A stretch of 64,000 nucleotides of DNA, from the NCBI RefSeq assembly GCF_025457425.1, contig NZ_JAMXIA010000001.1:1674001-1738000 (forward strand), read 5' to 3'. The notes below the pieces were generated by a model. It was not told the origin of the DNA. It saw only the letters and a list, made by a program, of their open reading frames with translations, and did no database searches. Shown here piece by piece: positions 51,270-59,736 of the stretch. Source of the DNA: Chryseobacterium foetidum (lineage in GTDB: Bacteria; Bacteroidota; Bacteroidia; Flavobacteriales; Weeksellaceae). A program made the translations under genes and the position numbers. How positions within the stretch are numbered: position 1 is the first letter of the stretch; each line of letters starts with the position of its first letter.

Positions 51270-51532
51270 TCCGCACCAAGGAAGCGGAAAAAGACCTTGC
51301 TAAAATTTTAAAATCAGGTAACTAATCTGACATCAAAAAAGTGGAAATTTTCTTCACCGAAATCGAAGAACATCCCAGAACCGGCACAGGTTTACCAGAG
51401 CAATTAAAATACTTTGAAGGAGAAATCTGGAGCAGAAGGATTAATAAAAAAGACAGATTTGTTTATGAAATTTATGAAGAAGATAAAAATGTCATTGTTG
51501 TAAGTTCCTTGGGACATTACAGCGACAACTAA
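51251..51532 (+). pseudogene. Txe/YoeB-family toxin with an in-frame nonsense codon
   Basis: From the ATG at 51251 the frame reads MGRYQIVRTKEAEKDLAKIL and KSGN, then TAA (51323-51325), then continues SDIKKVEIFFTEIEE and ends SLGHYSDN. The complete sequence is a YoeB-like endoribonuclease (WSRRINKKDRFVYEIYEEDK and GLPEQLKYFEGE). A codon expected to be Lys (AAA) reads TAA, so the toxin is truncated after 24 residues. Re-initiation at GTG 51341 would give a 63-residue fragment lacking the N-terminal strand. The antitoxin frame is intact. Confidence 0.8.
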
Positions 51533-51577
51533 ATTTTTCTTGAGCTATTTTCATTTATAAATCCTCAAAAACAAACA

Positions 51578-52333
51578 ATGTCAAACCCCATCATCGAAAT
51601 AAAAAACCTCTACAAGAAATACAAAAACTCGGAAGACTTTTCGGTTAATGATATTTCTTTGAATATCGATAAAAACGAAATCTATGGAATTCTCGGCCCG
51701 AACGGAGCAGGAAAAACCACGTTGATTTCTATGCTTTCAGGGTTAATTAAACCAACCTCAGGAAGTTTTACCATCAATGGATTGTCACCTAAAAAAGATA
51801 ATTCAAAAATCAAACAAATCATCGGCGTTGTCCCCCAAGAATATGCGCTTTACCCGACTTTGACGGCGAAAGAAAACCTTTTGTTCTTCGGAAGTTTGTA
51901 TGGTTTGAAGAAAGATTATCTCCACAAAGCCATCGATGAAGCTTTGGAATTAATGGGTTTAACTAAATTTGCCAACAAAAAAGTGGACCAGTTTTCAGGC
52001 GGAATGAAACGCCGTTGCAACCTGATTGCCGGTACACTTCACAATCCGAAAGTTCTGTTTCTGGATGAGCCGACGGTTGGAGTTGACGTTCAATCGAAAA
52101 AAGCGATCATCGATTATCTTTTAGATTTAAATAAAAAAGGTACGTGCATTATTTATACTTCGCACCATTTATCGGAAGCAGAAGAATTCTGTACAAAAAT
52201 CGCCATCATCGACCACGGAAAAATCCACGCAACAGGAACACCGCAGGAATTGGTGGAAAAAGTTGCCAATGCCGAAAACCTTGAAGATGTTTTCATTTCA
52301 TTAACCGGAAAAGAATTGAGAGATGTTGTATAA
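51578..52333 (+). CDS. ABC transporter ATP-binding protein
   Basis: The 251-residue ATPase has Walker A GPNGAGKTTLIS, signature FSGGMKRRCNLIAG and Walker B VLFLDEPTVGVD, with the stop overlapping the start of its permease by 11 bases. It has the size and family of ABC-2 type lipid or polyketide exporters (CcmA-like). In the cluster it likely powers export of the pigment or a precursor to the outer membrane. Confidence 0.95.
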   Translation: MSNPIIEIKNLYKKYKNSEDFSVNDISLNIDKNEIYGILGPNGAGKTTLISMLSGLIKPTSGSFTINGLSPKKDNSKIKQIIGVVPQEYALYPTLTAKENLLFFGSLYGLKKDYLHKAIDEALELMGLTKFANKKVDQFSGGMKRRCNLIAGTLHNPKVLFLDEPTVGVDVQSKKAIIDYLLDLNKKGTCIIYTSHHLSEAEEFCTKIAIIDHGKIHATGTPQELVEKVANAENLEDVFISLTGKELRDVV

Positions 52334-53585
52334 ATTGTGGAGAAGTTTCATCAAGGAAATTCAGTTATTGAAGCGTGATTCGGGCGGAATTGTCATCATT
52401 TTCCTGATGCCGTTGCTGTTGATTATTACCATCACTTTAATTCAGGATTCGACATTCAAAAATCTGGAAGGCTCAAAAATCCCGATTATTTTTATTGATA
52501 ACGACAAATCTGAAGTTTCCACAGTCATCAAAAAAGAACTGGAAACCAGCAAAACATTTGAGCTCGTCACAGATTACAATGAAAAATCGGCTGAGAAAGC
52601 GGTGTTCACGGGAGATTATCAAATGGCAATCGTCATTCCGGAAAATTTAACGAAAGATTTAAATTCGAATATTGATTCTAAAGTTCAGACCGTCGTAAGT
52701 TCGTTTGGCTTAGAAACCGATTCGACAGCGACAAAAGCTGTAGCTTCAAAAACGAAAGACATTCATCTTTATTTCGACCCAGCAACCAACGCTGGTTTCA
52801 AAAATTCTGTGATGAACGCCATCAACAAAATGGTTTTTGAAATCGAAAATAAAAAAATCTACAAAGCCTTCCAGGACCAACTCGGAACGACGGAAGACCT
52901 TGAAAATAAAAGCCTGATTACCTTCAAAGAAATCACCCCGAACAAAGGCGACAAAGAACTGATGCCAAATTCCGTTCAGCACAATGTTCCCGCTTGGGCA
53001 TTGTTTGCAATCTTTTTTATTGTGGTGCCATTATCTATAAATTTAGTCAAAGAAAAAAGTCAGGGAACGAGCGTGAGAGTCCGCGTGAGTCCGACGCCCT
53101 ATTACATTCATATTTTAGGAAAAACATTCACGTATCTCATCATCTGCGTCATCCAGTTTTTGCTGATGGTTGCGGTGGGAATCTGGCTTTTTCCGCTGAT
53201 GGATTTGCCACAGTTTGATGTTTCCGGAAAAATGTTCCACCTTCTGATTGTAACTCTTTTTGCAGGATTGGCAGCGATTGGATTTGGGGTTTTAATTGGA
53301 ACGATGTCTAATACTCAGGAACAGTCGGCGCCGTTTGGAGCAACTTCCGTAGTTGTTTTGGCGGCAATTGGCGGAATTTGGGTTCCGGTTTTTTTAATGC
53401 CCGAATTTATGCAGAAAATAGCGCAGTTTTCCCCGATGAACTGGGGACTAAACGCATATTACGATATTATTTTAAGAAACAGCGGCATTGGCGAAATTGC
53501 CAAAGAACTGATTTTCCTATTTTTATTTTATATTGCGATGGTAACGATTTCTTTATTGTATGATAGGAAACAGAACAGTGTTTGA
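52323..53585 (+). CDS. ABC-2 type permease
   Basis: The 420-residue permease has an N-terminal membrane helix (near 22-42), a periplasmic domain of about 180 residues, and a C-terminal block of about five helices. Characteristic are NSVQHNVPAWALFAIFFIVV and LIVTLFAGLAAIGFGVLIGT, then IGGIWVPVFLMPEFMQKIAQ. It is translationally coupled to the ATPase and is the usual export partner in flexirubin/aryl-polyene loci; the substrate is inferred. Confidence 0.92.
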   Translation: MLYKLWRSFIKEIQLLKRDSGGIVIIFLMPLLLIITITLIQDSTFKNLEGSKIPIIFIDNDKSEVSTVIKKELETSKTFELVTDYNEKSAEKAVFTGDYQMAIVIPENLTKDLNSNIDSKVQTVVSSFGLETDSTATKAVASKTKDIHLYFDPATNAGFKNSVMNAINKMVFEIENKKIYKAFQDQLGTTEDLENKSLITFKEITPNKGDKELMPNSVQHNVPAWALFAIFFIVVPLSINLVKEKSQGTSVRVRVSPTPYYIHILGKTFTYLIICVIQFLLMVAVGIWLFPLMDLPQFDVSGKMFHLLIVTLFAGLAAIGFGVLIGTMSNTQEQSAPFGATSVVVLAAIGGIWVPVFLMPEFMQKIAQFSPMNWGLNAYYDIILRNSGIGEIAKELIFLFLFYIAMVTISLLYDRKQNSV

Positions 53586-53593
53586 TTTGTTTA

Positions 53594-53633
53594 ACCACAA
53601 GGGGCACTAAGGTTTTTCACAGAGAGCACAAGG
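53594..53633 (-). repeat. GTGGT-type repeat, inverted copy
   Basis: Reads CCTTGTGCTCTCTGTGAAAA then ACCTTAGTGCCCCTTGTGGT on the minus strand, which is the same unit as the copies at 53654 and 54142 but reversed. It forms an inverted pair with the next copy, just before the GxxExxY gene. Confidence 0.6.
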
Positions 53634-53653
53634 ATGAATCGAATAGTTTTAAT

Positions 53654-53696
53654 TTGTGTCCCTTGTGAAAACCATTGTGATCTTTGTGGTAAAAAA
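53654..53696 (+). repeat. GTGGT-type repeat, direct copy 1
   Basis: Contains TTGTGAAAACCATTGTG and CTTTGTGGT; over 32 aligned bases it is identical to the copy at 54142-54184 at 28. Located 28 bases before the GxxExxY gene. Confidence 0.65.
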
Positions 53697-53724
53697 CAGA
53701 AAGATAACTTTAAACACAAATAAT

Positions 53725-54105
53725 ATGAATGAAAATGAGATTTCAAAAATTGTATTTGATGCAGGATTGAAAGTTCATCGTCAGCTGGGAGCAGGACTTT
53801 TGGAAAGTGCTTATGAAGAATGTCTGCACTTTGAGCTGAAGAAAACAGGATTACTGATAGAAAAACAGAAACCAATGCCTTTAATTTATGAAGATATAAA
53901 ATTGGACATTGGTTACAGACTCGATTTTTTAATTGAAAGAAAAGTTGTTGTTGAAATAAAATCTGTAGAATCATTGAATGACATTCATATTGCTCAAATC
54001 TTAACCTACTTGAAACTAAGCAACTGTAAATTGGGTTTACTAATTAATTTTAACTCGGTTTTATTTAAAAATGGTGTCAAGAGATTAATCAACGGAAACA
54101 TTTGA
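53725..54105 (+). CDS. GxxExxY protein
   Basis: Small protein of the GxxExxY family, named for its motif, seen here as GLLESAYEE near residue 22. From the ATG at 53725 it has 126 residues; an upstream Met at 53656 lies inside the repeat and is rejected. The core KVVVEIKSVESLNDIHIAQI has the D-ExK arrangement of PD-(D/E)XK-like nucleases, which suggests a nucleic-acid function, unproven. It is bracketed by repeats, which marks it as a possible mobile or satellite insert between the ABC permease and the thioesterase of the cluster. Confidence 0.85.
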   Translation: MNENEISKIVFDAGLKVHRQLGAGLLESAYEECLHFELKKTGLLIEKQKPMPLIYEDIKLDIGYRLDFLIERKVVVEIKSVESLNDIHIAQILTYLKLSNCKLGLLINFNSVLFKNGVKRLINGNI

Positions 54106-54141
54106 TTCGCAATATTTAAAAAAAAGAGCAATTAAAAAAAA

Positions 54142-54184
54142 TTGTGCCCTTTGTGAAAACCATTGTGCCCTTTGTGGTTAAAAA
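54142..54184 (+). repeat. GTGGT-type repeat, direct copy 2
   Basis: Contains TTGTGAAAACCATTGTGCC and CTTTGTGGTT, the sister of the copy at 53654 (28 of 32 aligned bases). It lies 36 bases after the GxxExxY gene and 11 before the thioesterase start. A related shorter piece (TTTTGTGACTTTTGTGGT) is at 63520-63537. Confidence 0.65.
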
Positions 54185-54195
54185 AAGAAAACAAA

Positions 54196-54615
54196 ATGCA
54201 GTCTAAAAATTTAACCTGTACCGAAGAAGTACGCGTCCGCTTCAACGAGACCGACCCGCTGGGAATCGTGTGGCACGGCCATTACATCGTCTATTTTGAG
54301 GATGGAAGAGAAGCTTTCGGAAGACAGCACGGTTTGACCTATCTCGATATTCAGAAAGCCGGATTTACCACGCCGATTGTGAAAAGCACGTGTGAACATT
54401 TTCTGCCTTTAAAATATGGAGAAACATTCAATATTGTAACGACTTTCGTGAATTCTGTTTCGGCGAAACTGATTTACAAATACGAGATTTTTAATCAGCA
54501 AAATCAATTGGTTTGCAGCGGAGAAACCATTCAGGTTTTTCTGGATTCTGAAAATAATTTATGCCTCTACAATCCCGAGTTTTTTCAGGTCTGGAAAGAT
54601 AAAATGGAATTGTAG
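54196..54615 (+). CDS. Hotdog thioesterase of the pigment cluster
   Basis: The 139-residue YbgC-like thioesterase has VRFNETDPLGIVWHGHYIVY with the Asp and His of the 4HBT family (D-x-x-G-x-x-x-H-x-x-Y) and FEDGREAFGRQHGL. Start at 54196 is chosen over the upstream Met inside the repeat. Such thioesterases occur in aryl-polyene clusters (ApeH type), perhaps editing or releasing acyl chains. It is followed 46 bases later by a ketosynthase. Confidence 0.85.
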   Translation: MQSKNLTCTEEVRVRFNETDPLGIVWHGHYIVYFEDGREAFGRQHGLTYLDIQKAGFTTPIVKSTCEHFLPLKYGETFNIVTTFVNSVSAKLIYKYEIFNQQNQLVCSGETIQVFLDSENNLCLYNPEFFQVWKDKMEL

Positions 54616-54661
54616 TTGCCTTTTGGCTTTCCAAAAAAAGATTCAAAAATTTTAGTAACTA

Positions 54662-55813
54662 ATGAACAAAGAAATTTACATTACAGATTACAACTGCGTC
54701 ACACCTTTGGGTTTTGACGTAGAATCAAACTGGAAAACACTTCTGGAAGGAAAATCTGGTGTGGCTTTACATAAAGTCATCGACAGTCACGAAGCTTTTT
54801 TTGTTTCTAAAATTGATTCTGAAAAACTAGAAGAAGAATTTAGAAAACTCTTCTACTCCGCTCAGAGTGACAATCAAAATTTCACAAGACTTGAAAAAAT
54901 GTTTTTGTTGAGTTTAAAACCTTTAGTAGAAAGATATCAGATTTCAGATGAAACGGCTTTTATTCTTTCAACAACGAAAGGAAATATCAGTTTATTAAAA
55001 AACGAAAACACTTTACCGGAAGGCGTTTACCTTTCAAAATTAGCTCAGAAACTCGCCGATTTTTTAGGATTTAAAACAAAACCGATTGTCGTTTCCAACG
55101 CCTGTGTTTCCGGAGTGATGGCAATTTCAGTGGCGAAAAATATGATTCAGGCAGGAAAATTTAAAGATGCTTTTGTCGTTGCCGGAGACGAGATTTCTGA
55201 ATTTGTGATTTCGGGTTTCAATTCTTTTCAGGCAATCGAAAGTGAACCTTGCAAACCTTATGACAAAAACCGAAACGGAATTAATCTGGGTGAAGCAACA
55301 GCTAGTGTTTACATAACTTCAGAATTAAATCAGAACGAAAAATTCAAGTTTAAAGTTCTGGGCGACTCCGCAATCAACGATGCCAATCATATTTCCGGAC
55401 CATCAAGAACCGGCGACGGATTATTTGCCAGCATTCAAAATGCAATGAAAGAAGCGAAAGTTTCTTCAGAACAAATCGATTTTATTTCCGCTCACGGAAC
55501 GGCAACCCTTTACAACGACGAGATGGAAGCCATCGCCTTCAACCGAATGAATTTGCAAAATGTTCCCCTCAACAGTATGAAAGGTTTTTACGGACATTGT
55601 CTCGGAGCGTCAGGACTTTTGGAAAGCATTATTTCTATGGAATCTGCTTTGAAAAATACTTTAATTCCATCTAAAAACTTTAAAGAAATGGGCGTTTCTC
55701 AGGATTTGAACATTATTAAAGAAAATCAACCTGCAGAAATTAAATATATTTTGAAAACAGCTTCCGGTTTTGGAGGATGTAATGCAGCGATAGTTTTGGA
55801 GAAAAACGTTTAG
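54662..55813 (+). CDS. Beta-ketoacyl-ACP synthase (KAS I/II-like)
   Basis: The 383-residue thiolase-fold enzyme has the complete C-H-H triad: Cys148 in SNACVSGVMA, His278 in SAHGTATLYND and His312 in GHCLGASGLLE. It condenses malonyl-ACP with the growing acyl chain. Compared with FabF the N-terminal 40 residues are divergent. Two other ketosynthase-like genes follow, one lacking the Cys, typical of polyene-type systems with a dedicated KS set. It is 46 bases after the thioesterase. Confidence 0.9.
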   Translation: MNKEIYITDYNCVTPLGFDVESNWKTLLEGKSGVALHKVIDSHEAFFVSKIDSEKLEEEFRKLFYSAQSDNQNFTRLEKMFLLSLKPLVERYQISDETAFILSTTKGNISLLKNENTLPEGVYLSKLAQKLADFLGFKTKPIVVSNACVSGVMAISVAKNMIQAGKFKDAFVVAGDEISEFVISGFNSFQAIESEPCKPYDKNRNGINLGEATASVYITSELNQNEKFKFKVLGDSAINDANHISGPSRTGDGLFASIQNAMKEAKVSSEQIDFISAHGTATLYNDEMEAIAFNRMNLQNVPLNSMKGFYGHCLGASGLLESIISMESALKNTLIPSKNFKEMGVSQDLNIIKENQPAEIKYILKTASGFGGCNAAIVLEKNV

Positions 55814-55824
55814 AAAAATATCAT

Positions 55825-55832
55825 TAAATTTG
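55825..55832 (+). promoter_or_regulatory. Promoter -7 element of the Uma2 gene
   Basis: TAAATTTG is a perfect TANNTTTG match, 24 bases before the ATG at 55857. It suggests that the Uma2 gene has its own promoter inside the cluster. Confidence 0.4.
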
Positions 55833-55856
55833 TTTATTGTCCTAAACTCAGAAAAA

Positions 55857-56456
55857 ATGGAAAATTTTATCACAGACATTAACGATTTAGATTTAAACAA
55901 AAAGTATTCGTATGCCGACTATATTTTGTGGAAATTTAAAGAAAGAGTAGAATTGATAAAGGGTAAAATTTTTAAAATGAGTCCTGCTCCGAATGTATCA
56001 CATCAGGAAATTTCACGTAATATCAACAGAGTTCTCGATTACTATTTTTTAGACAAACCCTGTAAAGTTTTTTACGCTCCTTTCGACGTTTTGCTTACAG
56101 ACAAAAAAAAATCTTCCGCCGACAACGATATCCAAACCGTAGTACAGCCAGATCTCTGCGTGATTTCTGATCTGGAAAAAATCGCAGATGGCAAAAAATG
56201 TGTGGGAGCACCGGATTTAGTTATTGAAATTCTTTCACCAGGAAATTCAAAAAAGGAAATGGACTATAAATTTGATTTGTATCAGGAAGCCGGTGTTTCA
56301 GAATATTGGCTTGTTTATCCCGAAGAGAAATCAGTCAATATTTTTGTTTTAAAAGAAGGTCAGTACATTGGTTTAAAACCTGCATCTGAGGGACAAATTT
56401 TCAACTCCCACCACTTTCCTGAGCTTACAGCTGATGTTGATAAAATATTCATTTAG
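55857..56456 (+). CDS. Uma2 family protein (PD-(D/E)XK-like)
   Basis: The 199-residue product has the Uma2 pattern: YADYILWKFKERVELIKGKI, PDLVIEILSPGNSKKEMDYK and YQEAGVSEYWLVYPEEKSV, which carries the nuclease-fold core strands. The usual function is unknown; members are often present in multiple copies in bacterial genomes. The start at 55857 is preferred to the Met at 55830, which overlaps the promoter motif. Codon use is normal, but it has no obvious role in pigment synthesis and is taken as an insert. Confidence 0.85.
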   Translation: MENFITDINDLDLNKKYSYADYILWKFKERVELIKGKIFKMSPAPNVSHQEISRNINRVLDYYFLDKPCKVFYAPFDVLLTDKKKSSADNDIQTVVQPDLCVISDLEKIADGKKCVGAPDLVIEILSPGNSKKEMDYKFDLYQEAGVSEYWLVYPEEKSVNIFVLKEGQYIGLKPASEGQIFNSHHFPELTADVDKIFI

Positions 56457-56509
56457 GTAATAGTTTCAAATGACAAATTCGTAATATTATACACTAAAAG
56501 TTTTAGAAA

Positions 56510-56752
56510 ATGGAATCTGTTTTAGATATAAGAAAAAGAATTCACGAGTATATTGATATCGCTGACGAAAGAATCCTGCGTATTTTTTCAGGTATTATTG
56601 ATGCAAAAGAAAAGGAAAATGATGATCCTTCTATTTTAGATTATGTAGATCAGCAGATTGACGAAGAACGACAAAAACAATTAAATGGTGAATCTGATTC
56701 TCAATCCTGGGAGGAGGTTAAAGAAAGATTAATGCAGAAGTTTAATCAATGA
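56510..56752 (+). CDS. Small antitoxin-like protein, no toxin partner seen
   Basis: The 80-residue acidic protein has two helical parts ([20 protein letters not shown]) and a C-terminal [15 protein letters not shown] resembling antitoxins of RelE-type pairs. No toxin-like frame follows: its stop overlaps the ATG of the next gene (ATGA), a half-size ketosynthase-like gene. It therefore looks like an orphan antitoxin or a remnant. Function inferred only from form. Confidence 0.5.
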   Translation: MESVLDIRKRIHEYIDIADERILRIFSGIIDAKEKENDDPSILDYVDQQIDEERQKQLNGESDSQSWEEVKERLMQKFNQ

Positions 56753-57288
56753 CGAAAACAGACATCTGCACAATAGAACACTCAAAAATAATTCTCAACC
56801 AACAAATTATTTTTGAATCCAAAACCGAAAATTTCTCAGACTTCGCGAAAGAAGCTTATAAAACTTTAGAACTGAATTATCCAAAGTTTCATAAAATGGA
56901 TAATCTCAGCAAACTGGCTTTTTTAGCATCCGAAATGATTTTGAAAAACGATGACCACAGCAAAACTGCATTGGTTTTTGCCAACAAATCCTCAAGCCTC
57001 GACACCGATTTTAAATATCAGGAAAGCATCAATTCTCAGGAAAATTATTTCCCGAGTCCCGCTGTTTTTGTCTATACTCTACCCAACATTTGCGTCGGCG
57101 AAATCAGTATTAAACATAAAATGCAGACTGAAAACGCGTTTTTCGTCTTGGATGAATTTGATGAAGAATTTTTAAACTCATACGCGGCACAGATTCTGCA
57201 ATCAGGGAAAGCTGAAAAAGTCTTGTGTGGCTGGGTCGAACTATATCAGGAAAGTTATAAAGCTTTTGTATATTTGCTAAGTTTGTGA
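56749..57288 (+). CDS. Half-length ketosynthase-like protein
   Basis: The 179-residue product resembles the N-terminal half of a ketosynthase: [20 protein letters not shown] and [20 protein letters not shown], where full enzymes have a P-xx-F-xxT-xxN-xx-G-xIA-like loop. It has no active-site Cys or His and no C-terminal half, so it cannot be a normal condensing enzyme. Similar proteins occur in flexirubin-type clusters and may scaffold or modify the active KS. Its start overlaps the antitoxin-like gene by four bases. Confidence 0.7.
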   Translation: MTKTDICTIEHSKIILNQQIIFESKTENFSDFAKEAYKTLELNYPKFHKMDNLSKLAFLASEMILKNDDHSKTALVFANKSSSLDTDFKYQESINSQENYFPSPAVFVYTLPNICVGEISIKHKMQTENAFFVLDEFDEEFLNSYAAQILQSGKAEKVLCGWVELYQESYKAFVYLLSL

Positions 57289-57333
57289 AAACTATGAGAT
57301 TCAGTAAATAAAAATCAGCTATTAAAAGTTCGA

Positions 57334-58146
57334 ATGGCAAAAATTAGTGTAGAAAATTCAGAAATAACGATAGTATCCGTCGGGAATATAGATTTCATCT
57401 CGCTTACTGATATGGCTAACGCAAAAGAAAGCGAAAGCCGTGCTGCGGATATTATTAAAAACTGGATTAGAACACGATATGCACTGGAATTTTTAAGTAC
57501 TTGGGAACTCATCAATAATCCAAACTTTAAAGTGGTCGAATCTGACCACTTTAAAATGCAGGCAGGATTGCCTAGTTTCACGCTGAGTATTTCGGAGTGG
57601 ATTGAAAAAACAGACGCAATAGGAATTATTGTAAAAAAAGGAAAATACGGTGGAACTTTTGCTCATAAAGACATTGCTTTTGAATTTGGTTCGGCAATAA
57701 GTGTTTCGTTTAAATTATATTTGATAACCGAATTTCAAAGGTTAAAAGAAGAAGAGCAAAGGCAATTTGGATGGTCTGCAAAACGGGAATTGGCAAAAAT
57801 AAATTATAGAATTCATACAGATGCCATCCAACAAAATCTGATTCCTAAAGAATTATCTTCAAAAGAAATATCTATTATTTATGCAAATGAAGCAGATGTC
57901 CTTAATGTGGCATTATTTGGAATTTCAGCACGTCAATGGCGAGATTTCAATCCGGAGAAGAAAGGAAACATTCGTGATTATGCAACTTTGAATCAACTGA
58001 TTTGTCTTTCAAATCTGGAAAACATCAATGCTATATTCATTCAAGAGAATCTAAGCCAAAGTGAACGTTTGCAAAAACTTAATAAAATTGCAATTCATCA
58101 AATGAAAGTGCTTGAAAATATCGAAGAAAAACATTTTTTGAAATAG
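57334..58146 (+). CDS. KilA-N domain protein
   Basis: The 270-residue product carries a KilA-N DNA-binding domain of phage origin at about residues 15-115 (DFISLTDMANAKESESRAAD and KGKYGGTFAHKDIAFEFGSA). The rest is helical, with Gln/Lys-rich and coiled-coil-like segments. KilA-N proteins are linked to phages and phage-defence islands. Nothing in the pathway needs it. It lies between the half-ketosynthase and the ACP gene in the same orientation, so it is probably a passenger. Confidence 0.85.
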   Translation: MAKISVENSEITIVSVGNIDFISLTDMANAKESESRAADIIKNWIRTRYALEFLSTWELINNPNFKVVESDHFKMQAGLPSFTLSISEWIEKTDAIGIIVKKGKYGGTFAHKDIAFEFGSAISVSFKLYLITEFQRLKEEEQRQFGWSAKRELAKINYRIHTDAIQQNLIPKELSSKEISIIYANEADVLNVALFGISARQWRDFNPEKKGNIRDYATLNQLICLSNLENINAIFIQENLSQSERLQKLNKIAIHQMKVLENIEEKHFLK

Positions 58147-58200
58147 AAACAACTTAAAAAATATTACTTTAAAAAGTAATTTACATATTAGAATAAAATT

Positions 58201-58458
58201 ATGGAAGATTTAAAATTAGAATTAAAAAACAAAATCATAGAAGTTCTTAATCTTGAGGACGTTGCAGTAGAAGAAATCAAAGATACAGACCCACTTTTCG
58301 GTGGCGGTCTTGGTTTGGATTCTATCGACGCACTGGAGTTAATCGTGCTTTTGGATAAAGACTACGGAATCAAATTATCTGACCCGAAAAAAGGAAAAGA
58401 AATCTTCCAGTCCATCGAAGTGATGGCAAAATACATCGAAGAAAACAGAACAAAATAA
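58201..58458 (+). CDS. Acyl carrier protein
   Basis: An 85-residue ACP with the phosphopantetheine attachment motif GLGLDSIDALEL, Ser41. The preceding GGG and the acidic helix are typical. It would carry the growing polyene chain for the ketosynthases and dehydratases of the cluster. No second ACP was found in the window. It is 81 bases before the FabF-like gene; the intervening segment has a weak inverted repeat (TACCAAT/ATTGGTA). Confidence 0.93.
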   Translation: MEDLKLELKNKIIEVLNLEDVAVEEIKDTDPLFGGGLGLDSIDALELIVLLDKDYGIKLSDPKKGKEIFQSIEVMAKYIEENRTK

Positions 58459-58539
58459 TTCAATCTAAAAATGTATCAATCTAGCAATGTACCAATATTA
58501 TTACACTGTTAAATTGATAAATTGGTATATTATTAAAAG

Positions 58540-59736
58540 ATGGGTCAAAAAATTGCCATTACTGGAATGGGCATCATTTCCTCCATTGGTAACAATGTTG
58601 AGGAAAATTTTATTTCGCTGACGACCGGTAAACACGGCATTTCAGACATCGAACTGTTTGAAACGCGCCACGCCGGAAGCATCAAAACGGGTGAGATAAA
58701 ATTGTCTAATGAAGAGCTTGTGCAGAAACTTCAGCTAAATGAAGACAATAACGTCACAAGAACCGCTTTGTTGGGAATGGTTGCCGCAAAAGAAGCTGTA
58801 GAAAGTGCCGGAATTTCGGATATTAATGAATATAAAACCGGACTCATTTCCTCCACCAGCGTGGGCGGAATGGATATTACCGAAAAATATTTCTACACCT
58901 ACGAAGATTTTCCTGAAAAGCAAAAATACATTGACGCTCACGATGCCGGAAATTCATCTTTAGCAATTGCAGAATTGTTGGGTCTGAAAGGAATGGTTTC
59001 TACCATCAGCACCGCCTGTTCGTCTGCTGCCAATGCGATTATGATGGGTGCAAAACTCATCAAAAACGGCGTTCTTGACCGCGTGATTGTCGGCGGAACA
59101 GATTCGCTTTCAAAGTTTACTTTGAATGGATTTAATACGTTGATGATTCTGACGGATTCTTACAACACGCCTTTCGACAACGACAGAAAAGGCCTAAACT
59201 TGGGCGAAGCTGCCGCTTACCTCGTTTTGGAATCTGACGAAATTGTGAAAAAAGAAAATAAAAAAGTCCTCGCCTATCTTTCAGGTTATGGAAATGCGAA
59301 TGATGCACATCACCAGACCGCTTCTTCGGAAAACGGACAAGGTGCATTTTTGGCAATGGAAAAAGCTTTGAAAGTTTCAGGTTTAAATAAAGAAAACATC
59401 GATTACATCAACGTTCACGGTACCGCAACTCCTAATAATGATTTATCTGAAGGCATTGCAATGATTCGGATTTTTGGTGAAAATCAGGTGCCGGAATTCA
59501 GTTCTACGAAAGCATTTACGGGTCACACTTTGGCGGCGGCAGCGGGAATTGAAGCGGTTTATTCGATTTTGGCGATGCAGAACAATGTGATTTTTCCAAA
59601 TTTAAATTTCAAAAATAAAATGGAAGAATTTGATTTGACGCCGGTTACCGAACTGAAAGAAAAAAGCATCAATCACGTACTTTCCAACTCATTTGGATTT
59701 GGCGGAAACTGTTCAACTTTAATTTTTTCCAAATAA
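58540..59736 (+). CDS. Beta-ketoacyl-ACP synthase II-like (FabF/ApeO-type)
   Basis: The 398-residue ketosynthase has Cys160 in STACSSAANAIMMG, His293 in VHGTATPNND and His329 in GHTLAAAAG, a complete catalytic set, and starts MGQKIAITGMGIISSIGN. It should elongate the ACP-bound acyl chain. Its stop overlaps the ATG of the next gene (TAATG, one base), like KS-alpha/chain-length-factor pairs of type II polyketide systems. Confidence 0.93.
   Translation: MGQKIAITGMGIISSIGNNVEENFISLTTGKHGISDIELFETRHAGSIKTGEIKLSNEELVQKLQLNEDNNVTRTALLGMVAAKEAVESAGISDINEYKTGLISSTSVGGMDITEKYFYTYEDFPEKQKYIDAHDAGNSSLAIAELLGLKGMVSTISTACSSAANAIMMGAKLIKNGVLDRVIVGGTDSLSKFTLNGFNTLMILTDSYNTPFDNDRKGLNLGEAAAYLVLESDEIVKKENKKVLAYLSGYGNANDAHHQTASSENGQGAFLAMEKALKVSGLNKENIDYINVHGTATPNNDLSEGIAMIRIFGENQVPEFSSTKAFTGHTLAAAAGIEAVYSILAMQNNVIFPNLNFKNKMEEFDLTPVTELKEKSINHVLSNSFGFGGNCSTLIFSK

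Noticed and set aside
53725..54105. Hypothesis that GxxExxY and its repeats form an insertion sequence
   Set aside because: No transposase or recombinase motif in this segment; only the repeat arrangement suggests mobility, so it is kept as a finding, not a mobile element call.
58459..58539. Inverted repeat TACCAAT/ATTGGTA as a regulatory site
   Set aside because: Only seven pairs in an AT-rich spacer; too weak to call.
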